Shown piece by piece: positions 1 through 14,019 of a DNA stretch of 64,000 nt. A program made the translations under genes and the position numbers. The stretch spans positions 4,402,001 to 4,466,000 of the forward strand of contig OZ059898.1 in NCBI GenBank assembly GCA_964057225.1, given 5' to 3'. The stretch is from Auanema rhodensis. Its lineage: Eukaryota; Nematoda; Chromadorea; Rhabditida; Rhabditidae. The notes under the pieces were generated by a model. That model was not told the origin of the DNA. It made no database searches and saw nothing but the letters and a program-made list of their open reading frames with translations. The number at the start of each line of letters is the position of its first letter. The first letter of the stretch is position 1.

Positions 1-1519
1 ATAATAGGGATTATGAAAGAGATAAACTTGTCGTATCGGGACCAAAAAAAGGATTTCTTTACATTCTTGAGCATCATGCATGATTATGGATGATCGTGTC
101 ATTTGGAATAGCTTGAACAACTCAGGAGCACATAATACTAAACAATACCAAAAACAAAGTAATTTGATTATAAATTGAAAAAAGTGCAATTTAATGTAAA
201 ACTTTTTAAAATTTCATGGTTGACAAAAAAAATTCGATAGACCACCCATAATATAATTGGTCATGAGTGCATGATAAGAATACCAAATCTCTTGCATTCA
301 TCAATGATTAGTAAGTCAAACTTGAAATTACATCATAATAATACAATCGTAAAGTTGATTAATAAAAAGTTTTACTATCAAATATGAAAATTATACTTTT
401 AGAGAAAAGGAAATTATGAGTTATTCTAACGCAGATTTTGCATGTGAGCGGTTGTTGTCAAAGGCTTTAAAAGAATGGAACATTTGATTTAGATAAAAGC
501 TTTAAATTCAAAGAGTTTTAAATGTCTTTTTCTTTCTTCATTTCAGGTTTTTATATTCGGCTCAAAAATCTAGTCATTTATATCTTATATGTTTTACACG
601 ATTACGCATAAGAATAGACTAACGTGATATATGGTTGCGAATAACCTTGTCTTTGCCGCATTATGTCTTCTATCTTATACATTTTTTTAGTTTTTCTTCA
701 TTTCTTTTTTTTTATAAGTTTATATAGATATGTATATAAACTTATACAAAAACATACATGTTTGTATAAAAATTGAAAATTATACATCATCTGCATTTCA
801 TTTTTTGAAGAAAAAAAATGAAAAAGAAAAGAAATTTGAATGAAATATTTTTCTTCAAATCTTTTTCTAATTTCATGAGTCCTACAAATTGATACCATGC
901 ACACATGAACATATACGCATCTGCAGAGATTGAATACAGGAGAGGTTTACGACTATTGTTTCCCGCTGTTCAAATCAATTCATCTGCTAATGAGAAATAG
1001 ACTTAAATCTATTCTATATTCTATATATATAAATATCTTAATTTTTACTTTTTAAAGTTTTTAATATTATTGCCTTTCTACTTAAATTAGCATAAAGATT
1101 GTCAAAAGACTATTTAACTGTAGGGATGGATAGATAGATGCTACACTTATATAGGTCTCGGATTAGGCTTAGCCCCCAGCGCGTTTATCCTTTTTTTTTT
1201 CTTCTACCCCCCACCTCATCCAGCATCTATTATGACCTATGTTGACATATAGAATCATGATCAACTAGTAAAAAAGCGGTAACGAACAGCTTTGACAGTT
1301 TTGATTTGTTGCAACATAAGTAAGTAAAACATAAAACAAACTAAGAATAAATAAATAAAGATTAAAACATATAGTTATATGTATATTTGACTAATTAAAT
1401 ATATAAATTATTATCAATATATGATATATTTCACTATTATCCAGACTTCTTATATAAGTAGTAGTAATATGTTAAACAAACTTACGTTGTATCGTATTAT
1501 CAAGTGTAAAGCCTATCAC
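1..1519. other. AT-rich flank, no gene assigned
   Basis: AT-rich DNA downstream of the last exon identified for the minus-strand gene. Open frames here are short and made of low-complexity A/T sequence. The final coding exon and 3' UTR of that gene may lie here or beyond the window, because exon 1520-1570 ends at a donor site in phase 0. A GC-richer spot near 1150-1185 could encode about a dozen residues on the minus strand, but its upstream sequence is purine-rich and makes a poor acceptor. Confidence 0.5.
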
Positions 1520-3038
1520 CGGTGGCCGAGAAACCGTTTGGTACATAGCTACAGGCTGTGCTGGCGTTATCTGAATAATTTGTTTGTTAAAAACATAAAA
1601 TATATCATATCCAAACATAATAATATAATTAAAATAATTTTTATGAATCTTACCTGTAATGGACCAGTAGGCAATGTCATCCTGGCCAACTGATTCTGTT
1701 GCTGTAGCAACATCCTAAAACAGAAAATGAATAAATGATATGAAACTTTTTTTTCTTATAGAAAAAATAAATTTTTGTACATATTTGTGAATATAAATTA
1801 ATATATATATATATAGATATAGATATATATAGATCTAAATATATATATATATAGATATTGATATAAATATATAAAAAAAATAAATAATATCAAAAGATCT
1901 TTTAATATAGGTTATAAATAGGTAGGTTGCTTGATCGATTTGAAGGACATAAAAATACAAATATCACGATTTATTGCTTATATTAACGGAGGAAGATATT
2001 GCAAATGCTTTAAAGGTGCTGGGCGGATTAGAGAGTGAGAGAGCGAGAGGGGTTATGCTGATGGATGGTTACATGGCTGAGGGCAGGCCAACATGGGAGA
2101 TGGGAGGGCAACATGAGGACCAGAAGGAAGAACGAAAGGCTAAGAGAGTAGGTGATGATCGTTTCCTAAGCAGTAGGGTACATGGCATAGAGTCTTCCCG
2201 TAAGCCGTAATGTCAGACAGAGTGGGTGAGGAGGTAGGGGGGGATACAAATTACCGAAAAAGGAAATTGACCGATGACGGTAAGCCCCTGACAGGTGCAT
2301 GCAATGCTGTATAGTCAGCGAGTTAGATTTGATCATGAGGTCAAAATTAGTAATAATAGACATATAATGAAAAAAAAGAAAAGAAAACTCAATAAATACC
2401 AATATATATATAAATATATATAAATAAAGATAAATTATAAAATAAAAAAAAAATATTTTCGAGTTAAAATAATCAAAAATATTTGTAGTTTGTATGATCA
2501 TGTGTTCATATTTGATTGATAGTTATTTTATGAACAGAAAACAATGATGTGTATGTATGTATATGTTGAATTATAAGAATTCAAGTAAAACTTTCTAGCA
2601 TTTCCTTGGATATGTATTGAAAGATAGAAATGCTTGATCTTACTCTCTCTCTTCCTTCTCTTTCAGCTTAGAAAATGTCGCGTTGGTTTGCCTACACACC
2701 AGCTCATAAATATTTCTAAATAGAAAAGGAAACTAATGATGACGTGGTTGTATGAGAATAATCGAAAACGTGAGATGATGTATTTGAAAAAGTGAAATAG
2801 AAGAAAAAGTAAGTATGTATCTATCTATCTATCTATCTATATAGATGATGATGGATTATAAAATAATATATATAATAATATTATTTAATCATTTATAGTA
2901 TATGAATGTAAAAGATGATCAAAAGAAGAAGAAGAATGGGTGGCCTATTTTAGTAATTAAAGAAAGAAGCTCAAAGTTAACCTTCATATAAGAGAATAAG
3001 AGAAGGATGAAATCCAATTAAGGATATGTGGCAAGATC

Positions 3039-3080
<42 letters not shown>

Positions 3081-6000
3081 CTCTCGTGTGTAAACCATCT
3101 TACTTTCATTGAAAGTTTAAAAAAAATGAATAAAATAAAGAAAGTGGAAATAAAAAAAAAAAAAAAAATCTATTAATCATAATAAATAATATAAATATTG
3201 ATTATTCTTATAAAAAATGAAAATGATTAAGTGAAATGAAGTAAAAGTAATTTTGAATAAAAATGATAAATAGTTAAGTTATATACATAGATTGATAAAT
3301 ATAATATCTAATGAGATTTTTTCATAAAATACATATATGTATGTATGTATATGTATATTGAAAATATAAAAAATAATATTTAATTTTAAATATTTCATAT
3401 ATATATATAGATTATATACAATACAATCTATACATATGTGACTTTTACTCAATTGTTTTTTTGTTTTAATATTTGGCAGCAAGAGAGAATAAGGATGATT
3501 GGAGGAAAGAACGGCATGCGTGAGCACTCCATCAAGAGCACTTGTCTTCTGACGCAAACTGAGCAGATTTGGCCTCGTGAAATGTTGTGATGATCTTGGA
3601 AATCGCTTCATCTCAACGGCATTAACACTCGTTCAACCTCACTTATTCTCAAGCTTCTCATTTGAAATTGGAAGCCTAGAACAAACATAAAAGAAGAAAA
3701 AGGAAAAAGGATAAAGTAAGAAGGAAGAACTAGATGTTAAGTAGAAACTTAACAAGGAGTTTAAGTGAGCTTGAAAGAGAAGATTAAGAGACGACGGTTT
3801 CCTTTTTTCATTTAACAGTATAAAAATAAGATAAAAATGTTGTATAAGCACTAAAGACAAAAGAAATTAGACAATTTGCAAAAGAACAAAAACTTCTCAA
3901 ATTAGATTGATTGAATAAGATGAAAACCCTATTTGACAGTCAAATTCTTAAAATTGTCATTTGATAATTGCAAAAATATGATTTTTGATATAACAAAAGT
4001 AGTTTTAATTGAAATAAAAACAATATATTTTATAATACTTGTAAAGAAATAATGAAGAAGAAAAGAAAAGTTCAAAATAATAAGAGAAATAGACGTATAG
4101 TACCTGAGTGTCCACTTCGTCTATGATTCGGATCGGGGGCAATACCCCCCAGCACGTTGTCGTTGATGACGATGATGGTGGTAGGGGGGGGGGGGTGTTG
4201 ACCACACATCGATTCGGGTGGTGGAGATAGAGGTTGGAAGAGTGTGGTAGGGTTTTCGAGCTCTTACGGGTGGCTAGTTGAATGCCAGATGAGAGAGATT
4301 GATAGATATGAATGACTATAGACAATAGAGAGATTCAGAAACTGATACAGAAGAATAGGTAGAACTTGGAATGATGATGATGGTGAGAGAAACAAGTAAA
4401 CGGAGCGATAAAAATCTATCTGTTATAACGATACGAGGTAGAAACGACGGTCAGGTTTCTTCATTGGAACACGCAACATTATTTTCAAAGAGAAAGAGAT
4501 TGTTCACTGGAAGAGAGGCCAAACAGAACAAGCAGTCTTTCTGTCAACTGTCTTTTGAACAAACTCTCTTATTCGTTGACTTCGGTAATCGCCGATAGAT
4601 GAAGGTGTTGCGAAAAAGCGAATGAGTGTTCCCGTTTCAATAATGGAAAGTTGCAACCACGTGGTGTATGTGTGTTCGTTTCAACGATCACATTACCGAT
4701 TTCGAACAACTATTCATATTAGCTTCATCATGTGTTACTATGATTGAAAGTACACCTGCTATAAGATGAAAATGAAACAACAGTGATGAATTGACTAGAA
4801 ATCATCATTGTTTCATGATTTTCGTCAATTTATATTTTCAAATTTTAAATTTAAAGATATACACATAGTTCAGTTTATTTTATAGTTTTTACTTTTAAGT
4901 TTTCATCCTCATTGTAATAAATCAAAATTAAAGTTGTTAAGTTGCTCATTTTCTCTTCGAAAATAGATAAGTATGTGGGTTTCGTTTATTATATTATATC
5001 ATTGATAAGGTAAAGTAATTAATAATCAACAATGATTATATAAATAATTTCAACCACCCAATATGAAAAAGTTTAAAATAAAGTTTTAATATAATTATAT
5101 ATAGTATATAATAAAGATTTGTTAATCTATTAATATAATGATTATATGATCAAGAAAGAATTTATTTTTCTTTTATATATAATAGAAATTCATTCATTGA
5201 TATATGCCATAAACTTCTTAAATAAAAAAAAAACATTTGGACTATTACATTCATTTTCGCAATTCAAATGATTGCACGTATTCATTTAATTAAAAATAAA
5301 TCAAATATATATATAAATATAAAATAAAATATATAATACATATTATACTATACTATACTATATATAAATTATTTTTATATTTAATTTGATAATTAAAAGA
5401 ATAAAAACAAGAAGAAAAGATTTTTTTAATGAATATACATACATGTACGTATGAATGTAGAAATATGGAAGTGAAGTTAATTATAATTAAAAAATTTTGA
5501 ATCTTCCTTGTAGCAAAACTAACTGACAGCATACATGTCATAAAAATATTTCGGTCAAATTCACAATATTCTTTTCTCATCAGATTATACATATAATCTG
5601 ACCAATGTTAGGCATAATTACCTAAAGTTATTAAAAAAAATAGAAACAATGAAGTTTAAATTAATTCAAAACACACAAAAAGAAAGAAATATTTCATTTT
5701 TCTCATTTGTTCATATTTAATATTTAAAAAAAATTATTTGTTTAAGAAAAATCCTTAAAAGTGCGAGTAACAAGTGAACCTTTTATGAAAAATGGAAATG
5801 ATATTGGTAAAAGGAGAGAAAGAGCTGTGAACTGAAAAAAACTTTCAGAAGATTGAACTTTTGTTTGAACATAGGATATGTTTGTATAAAGACTTGTAAT
5901 ACTTATTAGAATCTTTTTTGTAAATAAAAAGATTCTTGTTGTCTTTTGTATGTTTATTAGACCACCCATATTGAAAAAAGGATAAAAGAATTGAAAAGAA

Positions 6001-8056
6001 ACAAGAAATATGTAAACGGATGTTAGATGAAACATAAGAAATATAATATTTTAAAAAAATAAAAAAAGAAAAATTATCAAAAATATAAATTAAAAATTAA
6101 TATTTTTAAAGTTTTTTTTAATTAATTTTTAGTTTTGTTTTTATAAATAGAAATAAAGTTTAATAGAATTAAGAAAAAGTTTAAGAATAGACATAAAGGA
6201 TTTCTAAAATTTGTCTTCAAAATTAGATTCATCATATACATAGCCTATGGCTATGTCACAGAATCAAGATGTAAGGAACTAAATAGACAATTAGATATTA
6301 GTTCATAGGCTTATTTGAAAATCAAATTTATAACTAAATTGAATGTTAATATAAAGTATTTCTGATTTATAATAAAGACAAAGTTATATATATAGTATAT
6401 ATGTAGATGACAGCATATATCTTCAAGCTTTAAAGTTTGAATTTCAGTTATTACATTGAAAAGCATAATATATTGAAATAAAGTTTAAATATAGAAAAGA
6501 AATATATGAATAATACAAAATGTATAAGAAAATTTGATATGTTAATGTTTGATATGATGTGATTATTCACAGGAAAATAATTTAAATCATAAAAAGTGGC
6601 TGAAGTAATTAGTTACAATATTCTTATAAAACATATAGTTATAGTTAACATTTTATGTTTTTATATGTTTCTATATGAATAATATTATGAGTTTTTATTA
6701 AAAATTTGTATTTTTTAAAAGAATAAATTATAAAAAAAACTAACGGAAGTGCTAATCGCTGCTGTGTTGTCATCAATATCTGAGCTAAGTTAGTCTGAAA
6801 GAATATAAATTGTTATAGTATATCAAATACATTTTCAATTTTTTTTATTATGAAAAATGAGTTAAATATACAATTTTTTAACGATAAATCAATAAATATA
6901 TTTGAAAGAATTGATTAGTTTAAAAATTTAAAATTCTTAATTATAATTATTTAAATTTTGTTATTTAATATACTTTATTACATTCCTTTTTTCAAATATA
7001 ACTTAGATCTTTTTGATATTTCTATCTACTTTTAGTTTTTTTTATTTAATAAATATGGAAAATATCATCATAGACATCTTTTACTTTAGAAGGAGAAGAC
7101 TCAGTGAATGAAACGAAATTGGTCTTCAGTATCTTTCTACATTAAGCCGAAGCAGAATTTTGAAAAGAAAGAAGTCGAGAACGACAAGCAGATCCTAATT
7201 TGGAATTTCCTTTTCAATTGCTCTGCCGAGCCCTCTCAATAACTCGGGCTCTTCTTTAAGTTTGCTCACAACTTCTTTCCATAGCCTATCTCACCTCTAG
7301 ATCTTCTTTGCTTTCCGTTTCGTGCAACTTGTTTCCTAATTCAAAAAGAAAGAAAATGAAGAAATGCAGTAACAAGAGTAGAAAGAAATAGTGAATCTTG
7401 CACGAGTGACATAGCTTGATTAGTGTTGAAACTGCGTACGACATCGGATAAAAATTGAAACATAAAGCAGAATCCCTCCACTCTCAATCATTCCTTTTCT
7501 TTTCTTTTTTCAATCAATATATTATTTATCTATATTAACTTTATTCATTCACTAAGTAAAATAGATTATCTATATTTGAAAAGAAGAAACATCAATTCTT
7601 ATGAGTATTTCAGGATTCTTTATACATTTCTAAGTCTATTCAACTTCCACTGAGTAGTTAAAATAAATTATTTTTAATTTACTCAAGATTTAATAAGACT
7701 AAACAAAAGATAAAAATAATAAAAAACATGATTCTTAGTAAGATAATGAGAATATATTTGTCTTTCATATGTCTGAGATTACCTTATACATTCAACTTTT
7801 TTTTCTATTTATAAGAATATCTCTTATATCTTAATCATGTTATGTATATTTGATGAGAACAAACAAAACAGCAACATGAGATCTATGGTTCGAGCAAAAA
7901 TCGTTGTAATCAAATTATTTTTAAAAATCTTGTGGAAGTAAAGTTTTTGTTTTATAAAATTTATAATTTGAAATAATTTGAAGAGAATTAAAAAATAAAA
8001 CTCACGTTATTTGGTTGAACAACGACTGGTGGATTAGGGGGTGTCATCATTTTTAC
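1520..8056 (-). CDS. Partial multi-exon gene, Gln/Pro/Met-rich protein of unknown function
   Basis: Four short exons read on the minus strand, in coding order 8006-8056, 6745-6794, 1654-1714 and 1520-1570. Each is bounded by acceptor AG and donor GT, and the phases agree: 51 nt phase 0, 50 nt leaving two bases, 61 nt supplying one, 51 nt phase 0. The exons encode MMTPPNPPVVVQPNN, then TNLAQILMTTQQRLALP, then MLLQQQNQLARMTLPTGPLQ, then ITPAQPVAMYQTVSRPP. This continuous Gln/Pro/Met-rich stretch resembles the low-complexity activation or cofactor regions of transcriptional regulators, but no family is recognised. Introns are 1211, 5030 and 83 bp. The first and last coding exons are not identified, so the gene extends both ways; the 5' part probably lies above 8056. 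Skipped exons inside the 5-kb intron cannot be excluded, although the phases fit without any. Confidence 0.6.
3042..3075. repeat. (AG)n microsatellite
   Basis: Uninterrupted AG dinucleotide array of about 17 units. Confidence 0.95.
4184..4195. repeat. Poly-G run
   Basis: Run of 12 G on the plus strand (C on the minus strand) within a GC-rich island of an AT-rich region. Long G runs are rare in this window. Confidence 0.85.
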
Positions 8057-9661
8057 CTAAGAAGTTCTTTGATAGACTTTTAAGTTGAATCTTCGTTTGT
8101 TATAGACACACACACACAATCGGTTAAATATATGTAGAAAATTATAGGTAATAAACCGATTTTCTTTAGAATATATATTGTTTGAATAATTAACTTTTGA
8201 AGTTAATTGATGACGTTGAAGGTAATGATGATACACCAAATGATGATGAACAGACAGTATTTTAAGGAAAAAGGCGTGAAAAGTTGGACAATGAGAGCAC
8301 AAATGAAGACAGGTAAATAGAGATTCAGACGGTGATTTCTAAGCTTCTAGATGCATCTAACCGTCTACCCCTGTCTCTCATCCAACAACTACTCACGTAG
8401 TTTTCCGTTATACACGTTCTAATCACTAGTTCGTGTTGACCTCTATAATAATAAATAAATAAATATATAATAATAATAAATACGAATAATATAAGAATAA
8501 AATAAGAATAATATTGATATTATATAAATTAATAATATGAAAAACAAATCAAAAATTGTTGCTAAAAAGCCCAATGGATAACAAACTGGAGGGTCTTGAT
8601 CTATCATTCATATGATAAGGGCATAAAGGGGTTTGGTGTGGTCAGAGAAGAGATGTTGCTAAGTTTTTGTTAATTTCAAAAAGTTATCATTCATATCATT
8701 CATCCGGAAAATGTTTAAAAAATTGGAAAAAATATGAAATATATACTAATGAAATATACAAATTATAAATAAAAAATATGAAACTGATATAAGTATTTAT
8801 AAAGATAAGGAATAGCTTTTCTTTAAAAATCAACAGCGATATTTCAAAAAAAAGAAAGAAAGTTGGATTTTGAATTAAAAAAGATTGAATGAACGAATGA
8901 AATTTGTGAATTGAACACAAAATGAAAACTTATTCATTTTTATTTAATAAAGCTTATATAATTATATTAATATGTTTCAAAAATAATAGGATGCATATGA
9001 GAAAATAAAAAGAATAAAAATCTGATTCATATCCGAAAATGGACATTTAATCACAAAAAGTCAGTTAAAAAGTTCGTTTCATTGTGGTTTGCTAACTGAA
9101 TTAAGAAAATAAAGAACTAGAGTATTGAGAGAAATAGATAATATGAGACAACAGTGCCTCAGGGCATTATGGGAGAAGCTGATAAGAGTAGAGACAGAAT
9201 GTCTTTCTATCATTTTGTCTCGAGTAAGGCTATGAACAATATGGGTGGGAAAGCAGTCAGGGAGGCACTTTGCCGGGCGCAAAGGACATTTCCAGTGTTC
9301 AAATAGGGTTGTATTCAAGTGCTCGGTAGAGGCGGCTGTCGTAGAAGACTTAGTTATACATGGGAAGTTATATGAGAGGTAAGCTTTTAAAGAATCAAAA
9401 TGTTCGAAAGAAACACAGTAGAATCAGAAAAAAAAAGTTTCGCGGAAAGGAAGAGAGTTCTTAAGAAGTAGGATGAACCAGGCTGTGATTGAACTATTGA
9501 GAATTTATGACACGAACTCTCACAAGAAACTGAATTTGTAATTCAAACTCTCTCACATAAAGAAAGAACATTTCTCACAAAATAGCATGTTCGACACTTT
9601 GTGGGAGGCGGGACACGTAAAAAAAAGGGAAAAGCAGACGAAAGAGGAGAATAAAAGATAT

Positions 9662-9767
<106 letters not shown>

Positions 9768-11969
9768 TAAAGATGAAGCTGGAAGCAATGGAGATATGCG
9801 GCTGCCTGGAGAAAAGTTGAAGGGTGAAGAATGGTGAAGAGACGAGAGATAGAAACCACACAGAAGGGTGTGTGTGTGGAAGACATCATGATGAAGACGA
9901 AGTGACGACGAGATCGAAAAGATGATCGACAATTGCGCCTGAGGCTATTCGAAGTGTTCTATTGAAAAGTCAATGCTTTAAGCAACTTTGTCACCATATA
10001 CTTATCAGAAAAATTTCACAACATAAATTAAAAAAAAATGATAAAAGCAAATAGAAAATAGGAAATTTTTAATAAAAATAATTAAAGAAAAATAAAAAAA
10101 TAAAATAAAAAGTAAGAAATTATGAAATTAAGATATTTTAAAGGAATAAAATGAAAAAAAAAACTAATCTAGGAGCTATGAAGGTAACTGATAGGAGGAA
10201 TGATACAAACGACAAAATATATAATATATGAGTTGGCGTTGAAGGATATGAAAAACTGATAAAAGGTGAAAAGAAATTGTTCGACTTGAAATTACTAGGT
10301 AGTAAAATTGCTAAAATGTTACTTAAATTCATGAAAATGATATTATAATCAAAAACATTTTAGACATTTTCAATTATCAATTGAATTATAAAACAAAAAA
10401 AAATATAAAAATGAATAAAATAATTGACAAAATATTATAATTATAGTTTTAAACTTTGTTTTTTGGGCGGTCTTACTAATAACTATATTATTACAAAAGA
10501 GATAATATAATAAAATATATATCATATAGTTAAAATATATATTTTTGAATTAAAATATAAAGAAAACAACTATTCAATCAGAATTTTCATAAAAAAACTC
10601 CCAAGAAAGCAAAATTATGAAACAATGACCGCCCACGAGGAAGACGTTACTAGATGTATCTCAAGCTGTTGAATCGTTATTCTGTCGTTTCGCGACGTCA
10701 GCAACAACCTCTGGAGCAAATTGCTTGACGTGAATTTTTGCGATTCCAGCTGACATTACACAGGAAAAGGACAATTTTCACTTAAAGTGTCAAGAGAAGA
10801 GAAAGATTTAAGCTTAGAGCATTATTCAAGTTAAAAGAATCGTAGAATGCAAACCTAATCTGCGAGACAAAAAAAAGAAAATAAGAAAAATAAATGAAAG
10901 ATGCCGTGTCATGATGAAGAAAGTCTTCAAATTGGAGTTTGGATGAGTCTAACAGGCTTCGTACGTCTCAATCACAACAGTTATGCTGAACTGTAAGAAA
11001 CGGTTTAATCGTTTTTTACAACATCAAATTCGATTCCAGTAATTAAGTCATCAATCGGTGGTCGATTAAGATATATAATGAAAAGGTCAATGCCATAGCC
11101 TATGATCGGATTGTTAAGCCTGTCGAGAACAGCAAAAATAAGAAAGCATACAGATGGAAAGTTGAATAAATGCGTTGTAAAACGATACGAAGAGATGATG
11201 AGATAAATGGAGAAATAGGTATAGAAACGACGAGAAAAAGTCTGAAAAGAGGAATAAAGACAAGAAGGAATACTTAGATAAAGAGAGGTAAGCAACACAG
11301 CAAAAGAAATAGAGTGAGAAATGAAGAAGAAAAGAGAAACATGAAGTAAGATAGAAACAGAGAGAAAGGGGGCAATGGAAAGATAGTTTGATCGTGGGTG
11401 GCCGCTATCTTTCAGTTCTTGTTTGACCGACTGATGAGAAACGATGACAACGGAAGCAAAGAGAGAAGAGAATGTTGTAGACGAAATTGAGACAGAAAGA
11501 TAGAAATATAAAGATGAAGAGAGTACAAGTGAGATAGATACGTTGATATTGAAAAAAAAGAAAAAGCAGAGAACAAGAAAGTCAGAGAGAGAAATAGAGA
11601 GAGATGTCATGTAGAGGGAGAGGAAGGGGGGGGCAAAGATAAGGAAGAAGAAATGATTTGAGAGAAAGAGGTTGTCGTCTGCATAAGAAATATAAAATTT
11701 TCCATGTACTTTCCATAAGATAAATCTCAATCGAGGATATAACAGACACCTTCAGAATAATTATTTTTATTTGATATCTGATTGTTTAATATTCAAATGA
11801 TATCAAATTCATTTACATTAAAACTTCATGAGCAACTGTTATTTTTTTTTTCGTTTTGAATTTAAGCTTTAACTAAGCTTCACTTCCTCTTATTCTTGTA
11901 ATCTCTTCTATGTCTATCCTCCTACAATCTTTTTTTTCTTTTTCTTTTAATAACAGGAGATGATAAATG

Positions 11970-12000
11970 ATATATCTATATATATATATATATATATATT
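11970..12000. repeat. (AT)n microsatellite
   Basis: Alternating TA dinucleotides with a single C interruption at the left end. Confidence 0.85.
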
Positions 12001-12274
12001 ATAAATGATAAAGATCTTAAATATTAATAATTTATAACTTTTATATATTATATTTATGTTTTAATTATTTAAATTTCCTTATATCTACTATTTCTTTAAC
12101 AACAAAATGTCTTTTACAAATCCATATGAGCTTGAATGATGTCAAAACAATGTCCTATGTCATCTTCAGATAAGTATATCAATACAGATGGATTTGTTAG
12201 TTATTCTGTTACCTATACCTACTTATTGCTTTGAATGTTGACAAAAATATTGAATATAGAAAACATATAAACAT

Positions 12275-12301
12275 GAAGAGAGAGAGAGAGAGAGAGAGAG
12301 A
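12275..12301. repeat. (AG)n microsatellite
   Basis: About 13 AG units. Confidence 0.9.
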
Positions 12302-13177
12302 TAAAAGTTGAGAATGAAAGATCAAATTATTTCCGTTTATAGCAGGTCACATGAGAACTTCTTAGTAATCGAAAGGACGTTGAATATTTTGTTTAAAATG
12401 AGAAGAAAAAAATGAAATTAAGCCACGCATTAATAGTTTCACACAAATGATAAAAAGGTGAGGATGATGAAGAAAAAGAAAAAAGAGAATCAAGATCAAG
12501 AGATATTGGTAAGATCAGAGAACTTTACATAAAGGTTTTGGTTATACATGAAAGATTCTAGTTAAATGAAGACAATCATTGAAGAAGCCAATAGACAGGA
12601 TAAAGAAGCTGAGCAATAAGGACAAGCTTCTACTAGCAGACTCAAGATTGTTCCTTCGCGAAGAATCAACTCTAAGCAGAACATATCCTCTTCTTCACTT
12701 TTCCTCTAAAACTTTTTTGCCTGTGGCGCAACTCAGACGTCAGACTTAAAGCTAAAGAGAGGAATGTGCTGAAGAAGATTGGAGAACAAACATGATGGAC
12801 AAGAATTTTAATAGTATTATTAAATATAAAACTTATAAAAGAAAAGTTTCAAACTTCTTATTATTTTTCTTTTGAAATATTTAAATATTTGAAAAGAAAA
12901 TTTAAAAAAAACGATGTACTTAGTACTATAAGTATAATCTCTTGGAAAGAATGGATGAGCTCCTTTTAACATTTTGTTGTAATGAAATGTCATATATTTA
13001 GGTATGATATTCTATATTTTAAAGTATTTTTCTATTTTAAAATAATATTTATTTAAAAATATTAAATAGTTTATATAGTTTATAAGAAGATTTGAGCATT
13101 TTAATAATTTTAATTAGAACTATTAATGCATATAAACAACAATATAATTTTTATTTTGTTATTGTTAAAACTTCATA

Positions 13178-13281
13178 GTCTCTCTCTCTCTCTCCCTCTC
13201 TCCTTCTCTCCCTCTCTCCCTCTCTCTCTCTCTCTCTTTCTCGCTCTCTTAATCTTTTTCTCTTAATCTCTCTCTCTCCCT
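13178..13281. repeat. Imperfect (CT)n tract
   Basis: About 100 bp of CT units with CCCT, CTTCT and TTAAT interruptions. The pyrimidine strand here is the plus strand, opposite to most of the surrounding region. Confidence 0.9.
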
Positions 13282-13460
13282 ATATATAGAATTTTTGTGA
13301 CCTTAGTTAAATGCGGATTCGCAATAGCAGAAATTGTAAAAGTATGCTTTGAGTTTTATCGTGATATGTATGTATATGCTTAAACATCCAACAGCTTATA
13401 AACTGAGCTAATACATATGTATAGGAAGCCAATAAAGAGGAGTATACAACAAGGGTAATA

Positions 13461-13462
<2 letters not shown>

Positions 13463-13513
<51 letters not shown>

Positions 13514-13525
13514 ATCTATCTATCT
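13463..13525. repeat. (CT)n passing into (TATC)n
   Basis: CT dinucleotide array followed by a short TATC tetranucleotide array. Confidence 0.9.
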
Positions 13526-13974
13526 TTTCTTTTTCTCTTTTTCTCTAACGCTCATTGTCACGCCAACTAACCAAAAAAAGATAAGAACTCTCTATACTTC
13601 TATCTCTCAATAAAATTTGCTGCACAAGTTTGATGATGGTCCATATTATAAATACCACACAATTTATCTGCTCTAAATTTCATTTGAATTTTTCTCTTTT
13701 CTGTTACACAGTATAAATTTTTTTTTGATAATTTGTTCCTGTTCATCACTCTTTTCTTTCTCTTATCATTACAACTAGGGAAGTTGAAAAGCGCTTTTAA
13801 TAAGAAGAAAAAAAAGAAATTGCAAATCTTGAATATGAAACAGTTGAAATGACAAACAATGAACCATTTCTCTATATTCTGAAATTCATATATCATTTCT
13901 ATTAAAGCTTTTACTGTACTGAATAAGACTTGTGTAATATCTTAGTTTGGCTTGAAAGGACAACTTGACAAGCA

Positions 13975-13978
<4 letters not shown>

Positions 13979-14018
<40 letters not shown>
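13979..14018. repeat. (CT)n microsatellite
   Basis: About 20 uninterrupted CT units. Confidence 0.95.

Positions 14019-14019
<1 letters not shown>

Larger units (their letters stand above)
1715..6744 (-). other. 5-kb intron of the minus-strand gene
   Basis: Interval between two phase-compatible exons. It holds AT-rich sequence, a GA microsatellite and GC-richer islands at about 2000-2320, 3480-3640 and 4100-4300. The 4100-4300 island has a minus-strand open frame ending in IIDEVDTQ before a possible donor (CAG followed by GTACTA), so it could be an alternative exon. No acceptor was convincingly identified for it. Confidence 0.4.

Noticed and set aside
1150-1190. Possible last exon of the minus-strand gene
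   Set aside because: About 13 codons to a stop, but the upstream sequence is A/G-rich rather than a pyrimidine tract, so the acceptor is not credible.
1974-2210. 78-codon plus-strand frame starting MLILTEEDIANAL
   Set aside because: Purine-rich strand composition, no splice context, no family, and it lies within the intron of the minus-strand gene. GC is raised, so it is kept only as an island.
7080-7460. Island with protein-like stretches on the minus strand (LWKEVVSKLKEEPELLRGLG, and KLHETESKED in another frame)
   Set aside because: The two pieces are in different frames with a stop between, and the plus strand is also open here. Purine-rich DNA gives Glu/Lys-rich frames by chance. It could be a decayed exon, but no splice solution works.
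11005-11730. 241-codon minus-strand open frame, hydrophobic and receptor-like
   Set aside because: Most of it is Ser/Phe/Leu/Ile from a pyrimidine-rich strand, where stop codons are rare. No conserved motif, no even spacing of membrane helices. The last ~45 codons look more normal, so transcription data could reopen it.
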